A stretch of 64,000 nt of DNA. Source: Chryseobacterium pennae (GTDB lineage Bacteria; Bacteroidota; Bacteroidia; Flavobacteriales; Weeksellaceae). The stretch covers positions 1 through 64,000 of the forward strand of contig NZ_QNVT01000034.1 of NCBI RefSeq assembly GCF_003385515.1, read 5' to 3'. Both the position numbers and the translations under genes were made by a program. The stretch's first letter is position 1. Every line of letters starts with the position of its first letter. Below, piece after piece: positions 33,606 through 41,530 of the stretch. The notes beneath the pieces are model-generated. The model was not told the DNA's origin and made no database searches. It saw nothing but the letters and a program-made list of their open reading frames with translations.

Positions 33606-33647
33606 TGAATTTCGCTGAAAGGAGGTTCTTGCGGAGGCCGAAATTCA
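33606..33647. repeat. Inverted repeat upstream of the DDAH-like gene
   Basis: TGAATTTCG (33606-33614) and CGAAATTCA (33639-33647) form a 9-bp inverted repeat around a 24-nt G-rich segment unlike the surrounding AT-rich DNA. It lies about 45 bp upstream of the -7 box and could be an operator. Confidence 0.4.
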
Positions 33648-33690
33648 GGTATAAAATAATCCAAAAGTTTTCTAGATAGAGACCTTTACT

Positions 33691-33698
33691 TATATTTG
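33691..33698 (+). promoter_or_regulatory. -7 element of the DDAH-like gene
   Basis: TATATTTG matches TAnnTTTG, 20 nt before the start codon. No TTG is found at the normal distance. Confidence 0.45.
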
Positions 33699-33717
33699 TA
33701 GTATTGCATAAATCTTT

Positions 33718-34632
33718 ATGAGACTAAACATTAAAAACGAAACGGGCAGGCTGAGATCAGTAGTTCTGGGCCAGCCTAATTCATTGGGAGCCGTTCCCAC
33801 GCTAGAGGAAAGTTATGACGCTAAGTCATATTACTCAATTGAACACAACATTTATCCTAAAGAAGAGGATATTATCAATGAAATGAACGCTTTTGAAGCG
33901 GTATTAAAAAAGTATGACGTTGAAGTATTACGCCCAAGCATTATCCAAGATTATAATCAGGTCTTTTCAAGAGATGTAGCATTTGTAATTGATGATAAAA
34001 TGATCATTTCAAATGTGATTGCAGACAGAGCAGATGAACAGGAAGCATACAAAAGCGTTTTTGAAAAAGTGGCCTGGAGAAAGATTATCAATCTTCCGGA
34101 AACAGCACATATTGAAGGTGGTGATGTGATCGTATGGAATGATTTTATTTTCATCGGAACCTGTTTCAGCGAAGATTACAGAAACTATAAAACGGCAAGA
34201 ACCAACGAGTATGCCATTGAAATTTTAAAAGAATACTTCCCCAAGAAAAGAATCATTGATCTTGAACTGAAGAAAAATGATAAAATTCCGTTTGAGGGAA
34301 TCTTACATCTGGACTGTGCTTTCAATCCGGTGGGAGAAGACAAATGCATCATCTACAAAAATGGATTTGTTGACGAAAGCGATTACCGCCTGATCATCGA
34401 TATTTTCGGAGAAGAAAACTGCTTCCACATCAATGATGAAGAAATGTTTGAAATGTTCCCGAATATTTTCTCTATTTCTCCGGATGTTGTCGTTTCAGAC
34501 AAAGCATTCACAAGAATGAACAACCATTTAAGAAACGAATGGGGAATGACTGTAGAGGAAATCCCATACAGAGAAATCTCTAAAATGGGTGGTTTGTTGA
34601 GATGCTCTACAATGCCGCTTGTAAGAGAATAG
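33718..34632 (+). CDS. Arginine deiminase / dimethylarginine dimethylaminohydrolase family protein
   Basis: The 304-residue protein of the amidinotransferase/guanidine-modifying superfamily shows the catalytic set: acidic residue in HIEGGDVIVW (near 142-151), histidine in LHLDCAFNPVG (near 200-210) and cysteine in LLRCSTMPLV at the C-terminus. Members hydrolyse arginine or methylated arginine to citrulline plus ammonia or an amine. The exact substrate cannot be read from sequence. It belongs with CtlX 540 nt downstream; a four-helix-bundle gene separates the two. Confidence 0.85.
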   Translation: MRLNIKNETGRLRSVVLGQPNSLGAVPTLEESYDAKSYYSIEHNIYPKEEDIINEMNAFEAVLKKYDVEVLRPSIIQDYNQVFSRDVAFVIDDKMIISNVIADRADEQEAYKSVFEKVAWRKIINLPETAHIEGGDVIVWNDFIFIGTCFSEDYRNYKTARTNEYAIEILKEYFPKKRIIDLELKKNDKIPFEGILHLDCAFNPVGEDKCIIYKNGFVDESDYRLIIDIFGEENCFHINDEEMFEMFPNIFSISPDVVVSDKAFTRMNNHLRNEWGMTVEEIPYREISKMGGLLRCSTMPLVRE

Positions 34633-35160
34633 TTGAGTTATAGGGTTATAGAGTGGGAGAGTTTTAGAGTGAGTTTGGGAAGAATTTTTAATATTAAATA
34701 ATAAGTATGTCAACGATTAAATTTCACCAGGACCTAAAAGTATATCAAAAGTCTTTTGAGATGGTCCAACAGATTTACGAATTATCAAAAACATTTCCAA
34801 AAGAAGAACTCTATTCTCTTACTGATCAGATACGAAGATCATCAAGATCTGTAACAGCTAATGTAAGTGAGGCGTGGGGGAAAAGAAGATATGAGAAATC
34901 CTTTGTTGCTAAGCTTACAGACTCTGAAGGCGAAGCAAGGGAAACTCAAACATGGAGTCAATTTGCCTACGCTTGCCATTATATAAACGAAGAGCAGTTT
35001 AATAACTTACATAATCAGTATAATCAAATAATAGGGATGTTAATTAATATGATCAACCAGTCAGAAAAATGGTGCTCATTTTCTTCATTCGATACAGAAT
35101 AGAAAGAGTGATCAATCAGGCTGGCAACTCTCCAACCCTCATACACTAACACCCTCAAAC
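34632..35160. mobile_element. Four-helix-bundle gene bounded by imperfect inverted repeats
   Basis: The left flank 34632-34663 and the inverse of 35126-35160 align over about 32 bp with shared GTTnGAG start and GGAGAGTT end. Between them lies only the four-helix-bundle gene. The unit separates two related arginine-metabolism genes, as an insertion would. No transposase is present, so if mobile it needs help in trans. The calling as a mobile unit is inference. Confidence 0.4.
34707..35102 (+). CDS. Four helix bundle protein (23S rRNA intervening sequence protein family)
   Basis: The 131-residue protein has the family pattern: DLKVYQKSFEMVQQIYELS, FPKEELYSLTDQIRRSS, SVTANVSEAWGK, and the later helix with QFAYACHYI. 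This family is encoded in intervening sequences of 23S rRNA and elsewhere, and includes the Avd accessory proteins of diversity-generating retroelements. No reverse transcriptase or template repeat is near. Function unknown. Its flanks are low-complexity inverted repeats. Confidence 0.85.
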   Translation: MSTIKFHQDLKVYQKSFEMVQQIYELSKTFPKEELYSLTDQIRRSSRSVTANVSEAWGKRRYEKSFVAKLTDSEGEARETQTWSQFAYACHYINEEQFNNLHNQYNQIIGMLINMINQSEKWCSFSSFDTE

Positions 35161-35169
35161 TTAAAAGAA

Positions 35170-36093
35170 ATGCAAACAACAGATACAGTATTAATGATAG
35201 AACCGATTGCATTCGGTTACAACGCAGAAACTGCGAAAAATAATTACTTTCAGGTAGAACAGACAGGTTCTGATATTCAGTCAAAAGCTTTGGCAGAATT
35301 CAATACCTTCGTTGGGAAACTGAGAGAAAAAGGGATCAATGTAATTACTATTAAAGATACATTGGATCCTCATACCCCGGATTCTATTTTCCCAAATAAC
35401 TGGGTAAGTTTCCACAAAGACGGAAAAGTGGTTTTATACCCGATGTTTGCTTCCAACAGAAGAGTGGAGAGAAGAGATGATATTATTGAAAGCATCAAAG
35501 ATCAGGGATTTGAAGTCGCTGAAATTGATGACTGGTCATTTCCTGAAACTCAGGGGCATTTCCTGGAAGGAACGGGAAGTATGATCTTCGATCACGATAA
35601 TAAGATTGCATACGGATCTGTCTCTTTGAGGTTAGACGAAAACCTATTCAGAGAATTCTGTGAAAAGTATGACTTTACACCGGTTGTTTTCCATTCTTAT
35701 CAGACTGTGGGTACAGAAAGACTACCTATCTATCACACCAATGTCATGATGTGCGTGGCAGATAAATTTGTAGTGATCTGCCTTGATTGTATTGATGATG
35801 AATTGGAAAGAGAAAAGGTGATTGAAACCATCAAGAATTCAGGAAAAGAAATCGTTGAAATTTCAGAAGATCAAATGCAGCAGTTTGCTGGAAATATGCT
35901 TCAGGTTCAGAATAAAGATGGAGAAAAATTCCTTGTCATGAGTCAGACAGCTTATCAATCTTTAAATCAGGAACAGGTAGCTGCCATTGAAAAATATTGT
36001 GAAATTATTTATTCAGATTTAAATACCATTGAGGTAAACGGAGGGGGAAGTGCAAGATGTATGCTGGCAGAGGTTTTTCTTCCAAAAAAATAA
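35170..36093 (+). CDS. ctlX: CtlX-type citrulline/arginine hydrolase
   Basis: The 307-residue protein belongs to the same guanidine-modifying superfamily as the gene upstream, in the CtlX branch: start DTVLMIEPIAFGYNAETAKN, segment PDSIFPNNWVSFH, acid in EGTGSMIFD, histidine in YHTNVMMCVA and cysteine in NGGGSARCMLAEVFLP. CtlX of Francisella is known as a citrulline ureidase needed for citrulline use. The substrate here is not proven. It may feed ornithine to polyamine synthesis, which fits the AdoMet decarboxylase gene 20 nt downstream. Confidence 0.82.
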   Translation: MQTTDTVLMIEPIAFGYNAETAKNNYFQVEQTGSDIQSKALAEFNTFVGKLREKGINVITIKDTLDPHTPDSIFPNNWVSFHKDGKVVLYPMFASNRRVERRDDIIESIKDQGFEVAEIDDWSFPETQGHFLEGTGSMIFDHDNKIAYGSVSLRLDENLFREFCEKYDFTPVVFHSYQTVGTERLPIYHTNVMMCVADKFVVICLDCIDDELEREKVIETIKNSGKEIVEISEDQMQQFAGNMLQVQNKDGEKFLVMSQTAYQSLNQEQVAAIEKYCEIIYSDLNTIEVNGGGSARCMLAEVFLPKK

Positions 36094-36113
36094 TATATTT
36101 ACGAAAAAATTAA

Positions 36114-36473
36114 TTGAACCCATTATCAAATAAAGGTTTACATATTCTTCTGACTTTGGAAACAGAGTCAGAAGATTTGTTATTAGACAGCACAGGTTTT
36201 CTTGCTTTTACAGAACGTATTCTCAAAACAAAAGAAGTAGAGATTGTAGGAATTACCAATCATGTATTTGAAAATCAGAGTTTCACTTCGGCAGTCTGCC
36301 TTAAAGAATCACATCTCTGTATTCATACATGGCCGGAATTTAAACAGCTTACTTTCGATGTTTTCCTTTGTAATTATACTCAGGATAATACCGCAAAAGT
36401 AGAGCAGATTGCGGATGAGGTTGTTCAGTATTTTAAAGCTAATACCATTCAGAAACACAAAATTTACAGATAA
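36114..36473 (+). CDS. speH: S-adenosylmethionine decarboxylase proenzyme
   Basis: The 119-residue prokaryotic-type enzyme makes decarboxylated AdoMet, the aminopropyl donor for polyamines. The self-cleavage site Glu65-Ser66 (KESHLCIHTWPE) yields the pyruvoyl group; the catalytic histidine 71 and cysteine 86 (DVFLCN) are in place. It starts with TTG; no ATG is available in frame upstream of the conserved region. It leads a cluster with DUF4178, DUF350 and a membrane aminopropyltransferase, so its product probably serves that pathway. Confidence 0.92.
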   Translation: MNPLSNKGLHILLTLETESEDLLLDSTGFLAFTERILKTKEVEIVGITNHVFENQSFTSAVCLKESHLCIHTWPEFKQLTFDVFLCNYTQDNTAKVEQIADEVVQYFKANTIQKHKIYR

Positions 36474-36475
36474 AA

Positions 36476-37939
36476 ATGGATCATATATGTCCCGTTTGCC
36501 GAACTCATAATAATGATCTGGCCATAGATTTTTCCATTGAAGAATTTGTCTGCAGCCATTGTAATAATCTCATTACAATAGGACAGTCTGTCAAGAGAAA
36601 GATTGTTAAAAAGCCTGTAGAAAATGTTGTCCTGGAAGTAGGGCGCAAGGGTTTGCTATATGGTAAGGAGTACTGGATAATTAATATTGTTATTAAAAAA
36701 TATGGTTCAGATACCTTTTGGCGGGAATATGCTCTGAAAGACCGTACCGGAAACAATGTGTATCTGAGTGAAAGTGACGGCCACTGGGTTTTCCTTCGTC
36801 CTGTAGATTTTGCCTTTAAAGAATTCCAATATTATGCTGAAGCAGATGGTAAGAAATACAGATGGTATGAAACCACACCCTGTAACGTTCATGCTGCTGC
36901 CGGTTTTTTTGAAGAAAAATTACAGTCCGGGTTAGCGTACTATAAAGAATATGTAAACGGTACCGAAATGATTTCTCGGGAACAATATGGTAAATCATTG
37001 CAGTTTTTCAAAGGAAACCATATTTCAAGGGGTGAAATTAAAAAAGCATTCGGTATAACAGATATGCCTTACCGCTCTGGAACAGGAATTGTTCAGCCGT
37101 TTCTCTTTAATGTTAAACAATGTACCAATATTATGGCAATTACAGCTTTATTGATCTGTATCTTGCAGTTATATGTGGTAACCTCAAGAAGTAATCAGAC
37201 TGTCTTTGAGCAGGGTGTCAACTTTGCAGATGTTACTGATAAAGAGATGGTAAGTAAAAGCTTTACTCTTTCAGGCGGATCTGCCCCGTTAAAAGTACAT
37301 GTATTTTCTGATGTGGATAACTCCTGGGCGAATGTAGGCCTCGGCCTTGTAAATGAAAAAACCAACGAAGTAATTTATGCTTCCAAGGATATTGAAAAAT
37401 ATTCCGGATTTGAAGGAGGAGAAAGCTGGAGTGAAGGAAGTACTACTGAAGACTTTAATCTGTGCGGTATTCCTGGAGGAACTTATCATTTTCTGATCTC
37501 AGCAGAAAAAGAAAGTGGTACAAAAGACCTGTTTAAATCTGGCTACAGGCCGGATAATGCAGATTTTTCTATCATTAAAAACGATGCAGGAAGCTTCTTT
37601 CTCAAAAATGATAAAGACCAAACCATCAGTACCTATGGCGAAAGAGGTATTCTTGCCAATGATATTATACTGAGAACCGGCCTTCAGAATAATATGAAAG
37701 AAACAGGGAAATTAGATTCTATCCTTACCAATATGCCTCAGGAATATGGTTATCCCGGAAACTATGAAAGAAATCCTTCTGTAAATATTAAAGCAAGCTG
37801 GCTGCCGGTTTCCTTCTGGAACTTTGGAATTGTGTTGGCCTGTCTTATCATATTTGCTGTAGTAATCTCCTGGATGAAACGTATTTTTGAATCAGGCAAA
37901 TGGAGTAATAGTTCCAATTCACCCTATTCCAATAATTAA
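36476..37939 (+). CDS. DUF4178 domain-containing membrane protein
   Basis: The 487-residue protein has an N-terminal zinc ribbon (CPVC near 5-8, CSHC near 26-29), a DUF4178 domain at about 55-185 (LEVGRKGLLYGKEYWII, WREYALKDRTGNNVYLSESDG), a membrane helix near 220-240, an extracytoplasmic beta domain (FTLSGGSAPLKVHVFSDVDN), and a second membrane helix near 455-475. It starts 2 nt after speH. DUF4178 genes with AdoMet decarboxylase, spermidine synthase and DUF350 are a recurring gene neighbourhood in bacteria; the biochemical role is not settled. Confidence 0.83.
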   Translation: MDHICPVCRTHNNDLAIDFSIEEFVCSHCNNLITIGQSVKRKIVKKPVENVVLEVGRKGLLYGKEYWIINIVIKKYGSDTFWREYALKDRTGNNVYLSESDGHWVFLRPVDFAFKEFQYYAEADGKKYRWYETTPCNVHAAAGFFEEKLQSGLAYYKEYVNGTEMISREQYGKSLQFFKGNHISRGEIKKAFGITDMPYRSGTGIVQPFLFNVKQCTNIMAITALLICILQLYVVTSRSNQTVFEQGVNFADVTDKEMVSKSFTLSGGSAPLKVHVFSDVDNSWANVGLGLVNEKTNEVIYASKDIEKYSGFEGGESWSEGSTTEDFNLCGIPGGTYHFLISAEKESGTKDLFKSGYRPDNADFSIIKNDAGSFFLKNDKDQTISTYGERGILANDIILRTGLQNNMKETGKLDSILTNMPQEYGYPGNYERNPSVNIKASWLPVSFWNFGIVLACLIIFAVVISWMKRIFESGKWSNSSNSPYSNN

Positions 37940-37942
37940 ACT

Positions 37943-38134
37943 ATGGAAAGAGTAATTAATTATATCAAAAGCAACTGGCTGCTGTTTACCATCGGAGGAT
38001 TTTTTATGGGCTGGTTCGTTTACCTTACATTTACAGGAAACCAATTCTGCGACTGTGTAAAAACAGAAAAATATCGCGACGGAACCACAAAAAGTCATTC
38101 CCGAACAGGATTTTACAGATACTATCACAAATAA
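37943..38134 (+). CDS. Small single-helix membrane protein
   Basis: The 63-residue product has one membrane segment (WLLFTIGGFFMGWFVYLTF, 12-30) followed by a short basic tail with two cysteines (FCDC) and many Lys, Arg, Thr and Tyr. It sits 3 nt after the DUF4178 gene and 12 nt before DUF350, so it is part of the cluster. No family recognised. Confidence 0.7.
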   Translation: MERVINYIKSNWLLFTIGGFFMGWFVYLTFTGNQFCDCVKTEKYRDGTTKSHSRTGFYRYYHK

Positions 38135-38146
38135 AAATTAAAAACT

Positions 38147-38362
38147 ATGGACAACATGAATGTATTACCTATATTCAATTCAGTTCTTTATTCATTTTTA
38201 GGAATTGCCATTTTACTGGTATGTTATTTTATCATAGAGAAATTGACTCCCGAAAAAACATGGCATGAGATTGCTCAAAATAAAAATATAGCACTGGCTA
38301 TTGTTTTCGGGGCTTTTATCATCGGAATTTCAATGATTATAAGCGCAGCGATTCATGGATAA
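38147..38362 (+). CDS. DUF350 family membrane protein, single-unit form
   Basis: The 71-residue protein has two membrane helices (SVLYSFLGIAILLVCYFII; NIALAIVFGAFIIGISMII) with the LTPEKTWHEI linker typical of DUF350. Most members I know have two such units in about 130 residues; this has one and may dimerise. It overlaps the next gene by 8 nt. Confidence 0.8.
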   Translation: MDNMNVLPIFNSVLYSFLGIAILLVCYFIIEKLTPEKTWHEIAQNKNIALAIVFGAFIIGISMIISAAIHG

Positions 38363-39869
38363 AAAGAGGATTCCTCTTGAGCTGCTTTTACTGTTTTCGG
38401 TATTTGTTATTGCTACATGCGGATTGATTTATGAATTGGTGGCGGGAGCGTTGGCAAGCTATCTTTTAGGAGACTCGGTAAAGCAGTTTTCCTTTATCAT
38501 TGGGGTCTACCTGTTTTCTATGGGAGTAGGTTCCTATCTGGCTAAATTCATTAAGGGGAATCTTATCGATAAATTCGTAGAGATTGAAATTCTGGTAGGA
38601 ATTGTTGGCGGAGTCAGCTCAGTAGTACTGTTTGTATTGTTTAATACCCTGGCCCATTTTGAAAGTGTTCTATATCTCTTTGTCTTTTTCACAGGATGTT
38701 TGGTAGGTGTGGAAATTCCGCTTTTAATGAATATTCTGAAAGATAAGGTTCAGTTTAAAGATTTGGTTTCAAATGTTTTTGCCTTTGATTATATCGGGGC
38801 TTTACTTGCATCTATTCTTTTTCCTTTGGTTTTAATTCCGCAGTTGGGAATTGTAAAAACACCTTTGTTCTTCGGGTTAATTAATATTTCCATTGCCATA
38901 TTTTTATGCTTTTATCTTAAAAAAGAACTATCAAAACCATTCTTATTAAAAATAAAATCAATTGCTGCATTTATCTTATTGGTTGGGCTTTTCATTTTTT
39001 CAGATAAGATTTTGTCTTATTCTGAGGAGAAGCTTTATGGGGAAAATATTGTATATACAAAAAGTTCTCCCTATCAGAGAATTGTTTTAACAAGAAGTAA
39101 TCGTGAATTCAGGCTGTATTTGAACAATAACCTGCAGTTTTCCTCAACTGATGAGTACCGTTATCATGAAGCATTGGTACATCCGGCAATGTCGATGGCT
39201 AAAAATATTGATAATGTATTAATTTTGGGTGGCGGTGACGGTTTTGTAGTACGTGAGGTTCTGAAATATAAAGAGGTGAAAAACATTCAGCTCGTTGATT
39301 TGGATGGCGAAATGACTGATTTCTTCAAAACCAATGAAACCATGCGAAGACTGAATCAAAGTTCTTTGTCTAATCCAAAGGTGGAAGTGATCAACAAAGA
39401 TGCTTATATCTGGGTAAAAGAAAATAAAAAGAAGTTTAATGTCATCATCATTGACTTTCCGGATCCGTCCAATTACAGCTTAGGAAAACTGTATTCTCTG
39501 CAGTTTTATAAAGAGCTTGAAAGATTGACTACTCCGGATACTAAAATTGTAGTACAAACCACCTCTCCTTATTTTGCCCCTAAATCATTTTGGTGCATAG
39601 AGAAAACGCTTAATCAGATTTTTCCTTTTACTTCAGCATATCATACATATGTTCCGTCTTTTGGAGAATGGGGTTTTTCAATGGCCTCATTTGAGCCGGT
39701 GAAGAATAAGATCTACAGAAGGCTTCCCAATCTGAAATACTATGATTATGATTTTTCACAAATATCTTACTTCAACAAAGATATGAAAGTGAATGAAGTA
39801 GAAGTTAACCGTCTGGATAACCAGATATTAGTCCGTTATTTTGATGAAGAGTGGGGGAAAGTTCAGTAG
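38355..39869 (+). CDS. Membrane-anchored spermidine synthase-like aminopropyltransferase
   Basis: The 504-residue protein has seven N-terminal membrane helices (residues 6-215) and a C-terminal spermidine-synthase fold: AdoMet-binding LILGGGDGFVVREV (near 291-304), VDLDGEMTDFF, NKDAYIWV and the catalytic-loop motif IIDFPDPSNYSLGKLYS. It would move an aminopropyl group from decarboxylated AdoMet, made by SpeH in the same operon, to an amine acceptor at the membrane. The acceptor is unknown. It overlaps the oxidase gene by 29 nt. Confidence 0.85.
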   Translation: MDKKRIPLELLLLFSVFVIATCGLIYELVAGALASYLLGDSVKQFSFIIGVYLFSMGVGSYLAKFIKGNLIDKFVEIEILVGIVGGVSSVVLFVLFNTLAHFESVLYLFVFFTGCLVGVEIPLLMNILKDKVQFKDLVSNVFAFDYIGALLASILFPLVLIPQLGIVKTPLFFGLINISIAIFLCFYLKKELSKPFLLKIKSIAAFILLVGLFIFSDKILSYSEEKLYGENIVYTKSSPYQRIVLTRSNREFRLYLNNNLQFSSTDEYRYHEALVHPAMSMAKNIDNVLILGGGDGFVVREVLKYKEVKNIQLVDLDGEMTDFFKTNETMRRLNQSSLSNPKVEVINKDAYIWVKENKKKFNVIIIDFPDPSNYSLGKLYSLQFYKELERLTTPDTKIVVQTTSPYFAPKSFWCIEKTLNQIFPFTSAYHTYVPSFGEWGFSMASFEPVKNKIYRRLPNLKYYDYDFSQISYFNKDMKVNEVEVNRLDNQILVRYFDEEWGKVQ

Positions 39870-41433
39870 AAAAGATTTCCTGAAAACAGTGATGTTGGGT
39901 GTATTGATGCTTCCCTTTCTGCAATATTGTGGAAAGAAGGTAAAATCTCTGTTGTTGAAAATCACAGGCACCAACCATGTTTTAGGACATAAGCTATGGG
40001 CAAAGGATTTTCCACAATTTTCCGAAGTTATCCACATTAAGTATCTCGTGGTAGGTGGAGGGATCTCTGGGCTTTCTGCCTGCAGGTTTTTCAGTCAGCA
40101 CGGTGAAAATGATTATCTTTTACTTGAAATGGAAGACCATTTGGGAGGAAATTCCTCCAACGGCCAGAACTCATTTTCAAAATTTCCGCTGGGAGCACAT
40201 TATCTGCCCCTACCCAATAAAGAGAATACTGAGATTATAGATTTCCTTGCTGAATTTGGGATTTGTCAGGGAACAGAAGAGAACGGAGAACCTGTTTTGG
40301 ATGAGTATCAGATGACTTTTCCACAACAGGAAAGACTGTTCTATAAAAACTCATGGCAGAATGATATTGTTCCTCAAAAAGGTATTTCTGCAGAGGTACA
40401 GCAAGAGCTTGACCGTTTCTTTAAAATGATGGATGGTTTTCGCCAAAAGAAAGACATCCATGGAAACTATTGGTTTGCGATTCCTGTTCATGATTCCAGC
40501 AGGGAAGATGAGGTTCTCGCGTTGGAAAAGATGCTTTTCAAAGATTGGTTACAAGAATATGATTTCAAATCAGAGGAACTTCTCTGGCTGTTGGATTATT
40601 CCTGCAGAGATGATTATGGTTTAGGAATAGATTATGTTTCAGCCTGGGCAGGAATTCATTATTTTGCCGGCAGAAAAAACAATTGGAGTAAAAAATATAA
40701 GGATCAGGTATTCACATGGCCGGAAGGAAATGCAAAGCTAACTCATTATCTTTCAAAGTATACAAAAGATAAAATATTAACTAAAAACTTAGTTTTTGAT
40801 ATTGAGATCAATGATAAGGTCGAAGTTTTAAGTTTTGACAATGTTCAGAAGAAGACCAGAAAGATCATTGCTGATAAAGTTTTATTAGCCACTCCACAGT
40901 TTGTCAATGAAAGAATATTTAAAAACAGAAAAGCATCACCATTCCATTATGTTCCATGGTTATTGACAACCATTACCCTGAAAAATGATTTTGGAGGAGA
41001 TGAAGAGCTTGCTTGGGATAACGTGATTTATGGATCATCCGGCTTAGGATATATTTTTGATCAGCATCAGAATATCAGTCAGGTCATCGGCGAGAAAGTG
41101 ATTACTTACTATAAAAGCTTCTCTACCAACGATTGTAAAAAGGCAAGGAAGAAGCTGTATTCTATGAAAGAATCTGAACTGAAAAACTTAGTTTTAGAGG
41201 ACCTGAAGAAAGCTCATCCTTTGATAGAAGATTTTATTTTGGAAATGCAGTTTCATAAAATAGGCCATGCTATGATCGCTCCCGTTCTGGATCAGATTTT
41301 TGGAGAACATACAAAAGCAGCCAAAGAGCCTATTGAAGGAAAAGTATTTTTTGCCCATTCCGATCTTTCAGGAATTTCTATTTTTGAAGAAGCTTTCTAT
41401 CAGGGAATAAGAACAGCCCAACAAATGTTTTAA
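39841..41433 (+). CDS. FAD-dependent amine oxidase-like protein
   Basis: The 530-residue flavoprotein has a Rossmann FAD motif (YLVVGGGISGLSACRFF, near 68-84) followed by LLEMEDHLGGNS, as in flavin amine oxidases and protoporphyrinogen-oxidase-like enzymes. In front is a Tat-like or anchor segment (SRKDFLKTVMLGVLMLPFLQYCG, with SRK instead of SRR), so the enzyme may lie outside the cytoplasm. Within the cluster it would be suited to oxidise a polyamine made by the transferase. Confidence 0.78.
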   Translation: MMKSGGKFSRKDFLKTVMLGVLMLPFLQYCGKKVKSLLLKITGTNHVLGHKLWAKDFPQFSEVIHIKYLVVGGGISGLSACRFFSQHGENDYLLLEMEDHLGGNSSNGQNSFSKFPLGAHYLPLPNKENTEIIDFLAEFGICQGTEENGEPVLDEYQMTFPQQERLFYKNSWQNDIVPQKGISAEVQQELDRFFKMMDGFRQKKDIHGNYWFAIPVHDSSREDEVLALEKMLFKDWLQEYDFKSEELLWLLDYSCRDDYGLGIDYVSAWAGIHYFAGRKNNWSKKYKDQVFTWPEGNAKLTHYLSKYTKDKILTKNLVFDIEINDKVEVLSFDNVQKKTRKIIADKVLLATPQFVNERIFKNRKASPFHYVPWLLTTITLKNDFGGDEELAWDNVIYGSSGLGYIFDQHQNISQVIGEKVITYYKSFSTNDCKKARKKLYSMKESELKNLVLEDLKKAHPLIEDFILEMQFHKIGHAMIAPVLDQIFGEHTKAAKEPIEGKVFFAHSDLSGISIFEEAFYQGIRTAQQMF

Positions 41434-41467
41434 GTCCCCATGATTGGTATATAATCTAAAGAAATAA

Positions 41468-41496
41468 CCTTGTCAAGGTTTTAAACCTTGACAAGG
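41468..41496. repeat. Palindromic REP-like element
   Basis: A 14-bp perfect stem (41468-41481 with 41483-41496) around a single base makes a 29-bp near-palindrome. Each arm contains CCTTGTCAAGG, itself nearly palindromic. No T run follows. It has the look of a dispersed REP-type element, but only one copy occurs in this window. Confidence 0.6.
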
Positions 41497-41530
41497 CTGA
41501 TTGATTTTAAAAAACAAATTACTATCACAG

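Noticed and set aside
34632..35160. Diversity-generating retroelement around the four-helix-bundle gene
   Set aside because: No reverse transcriptase, template repeat or variable target gene is present.
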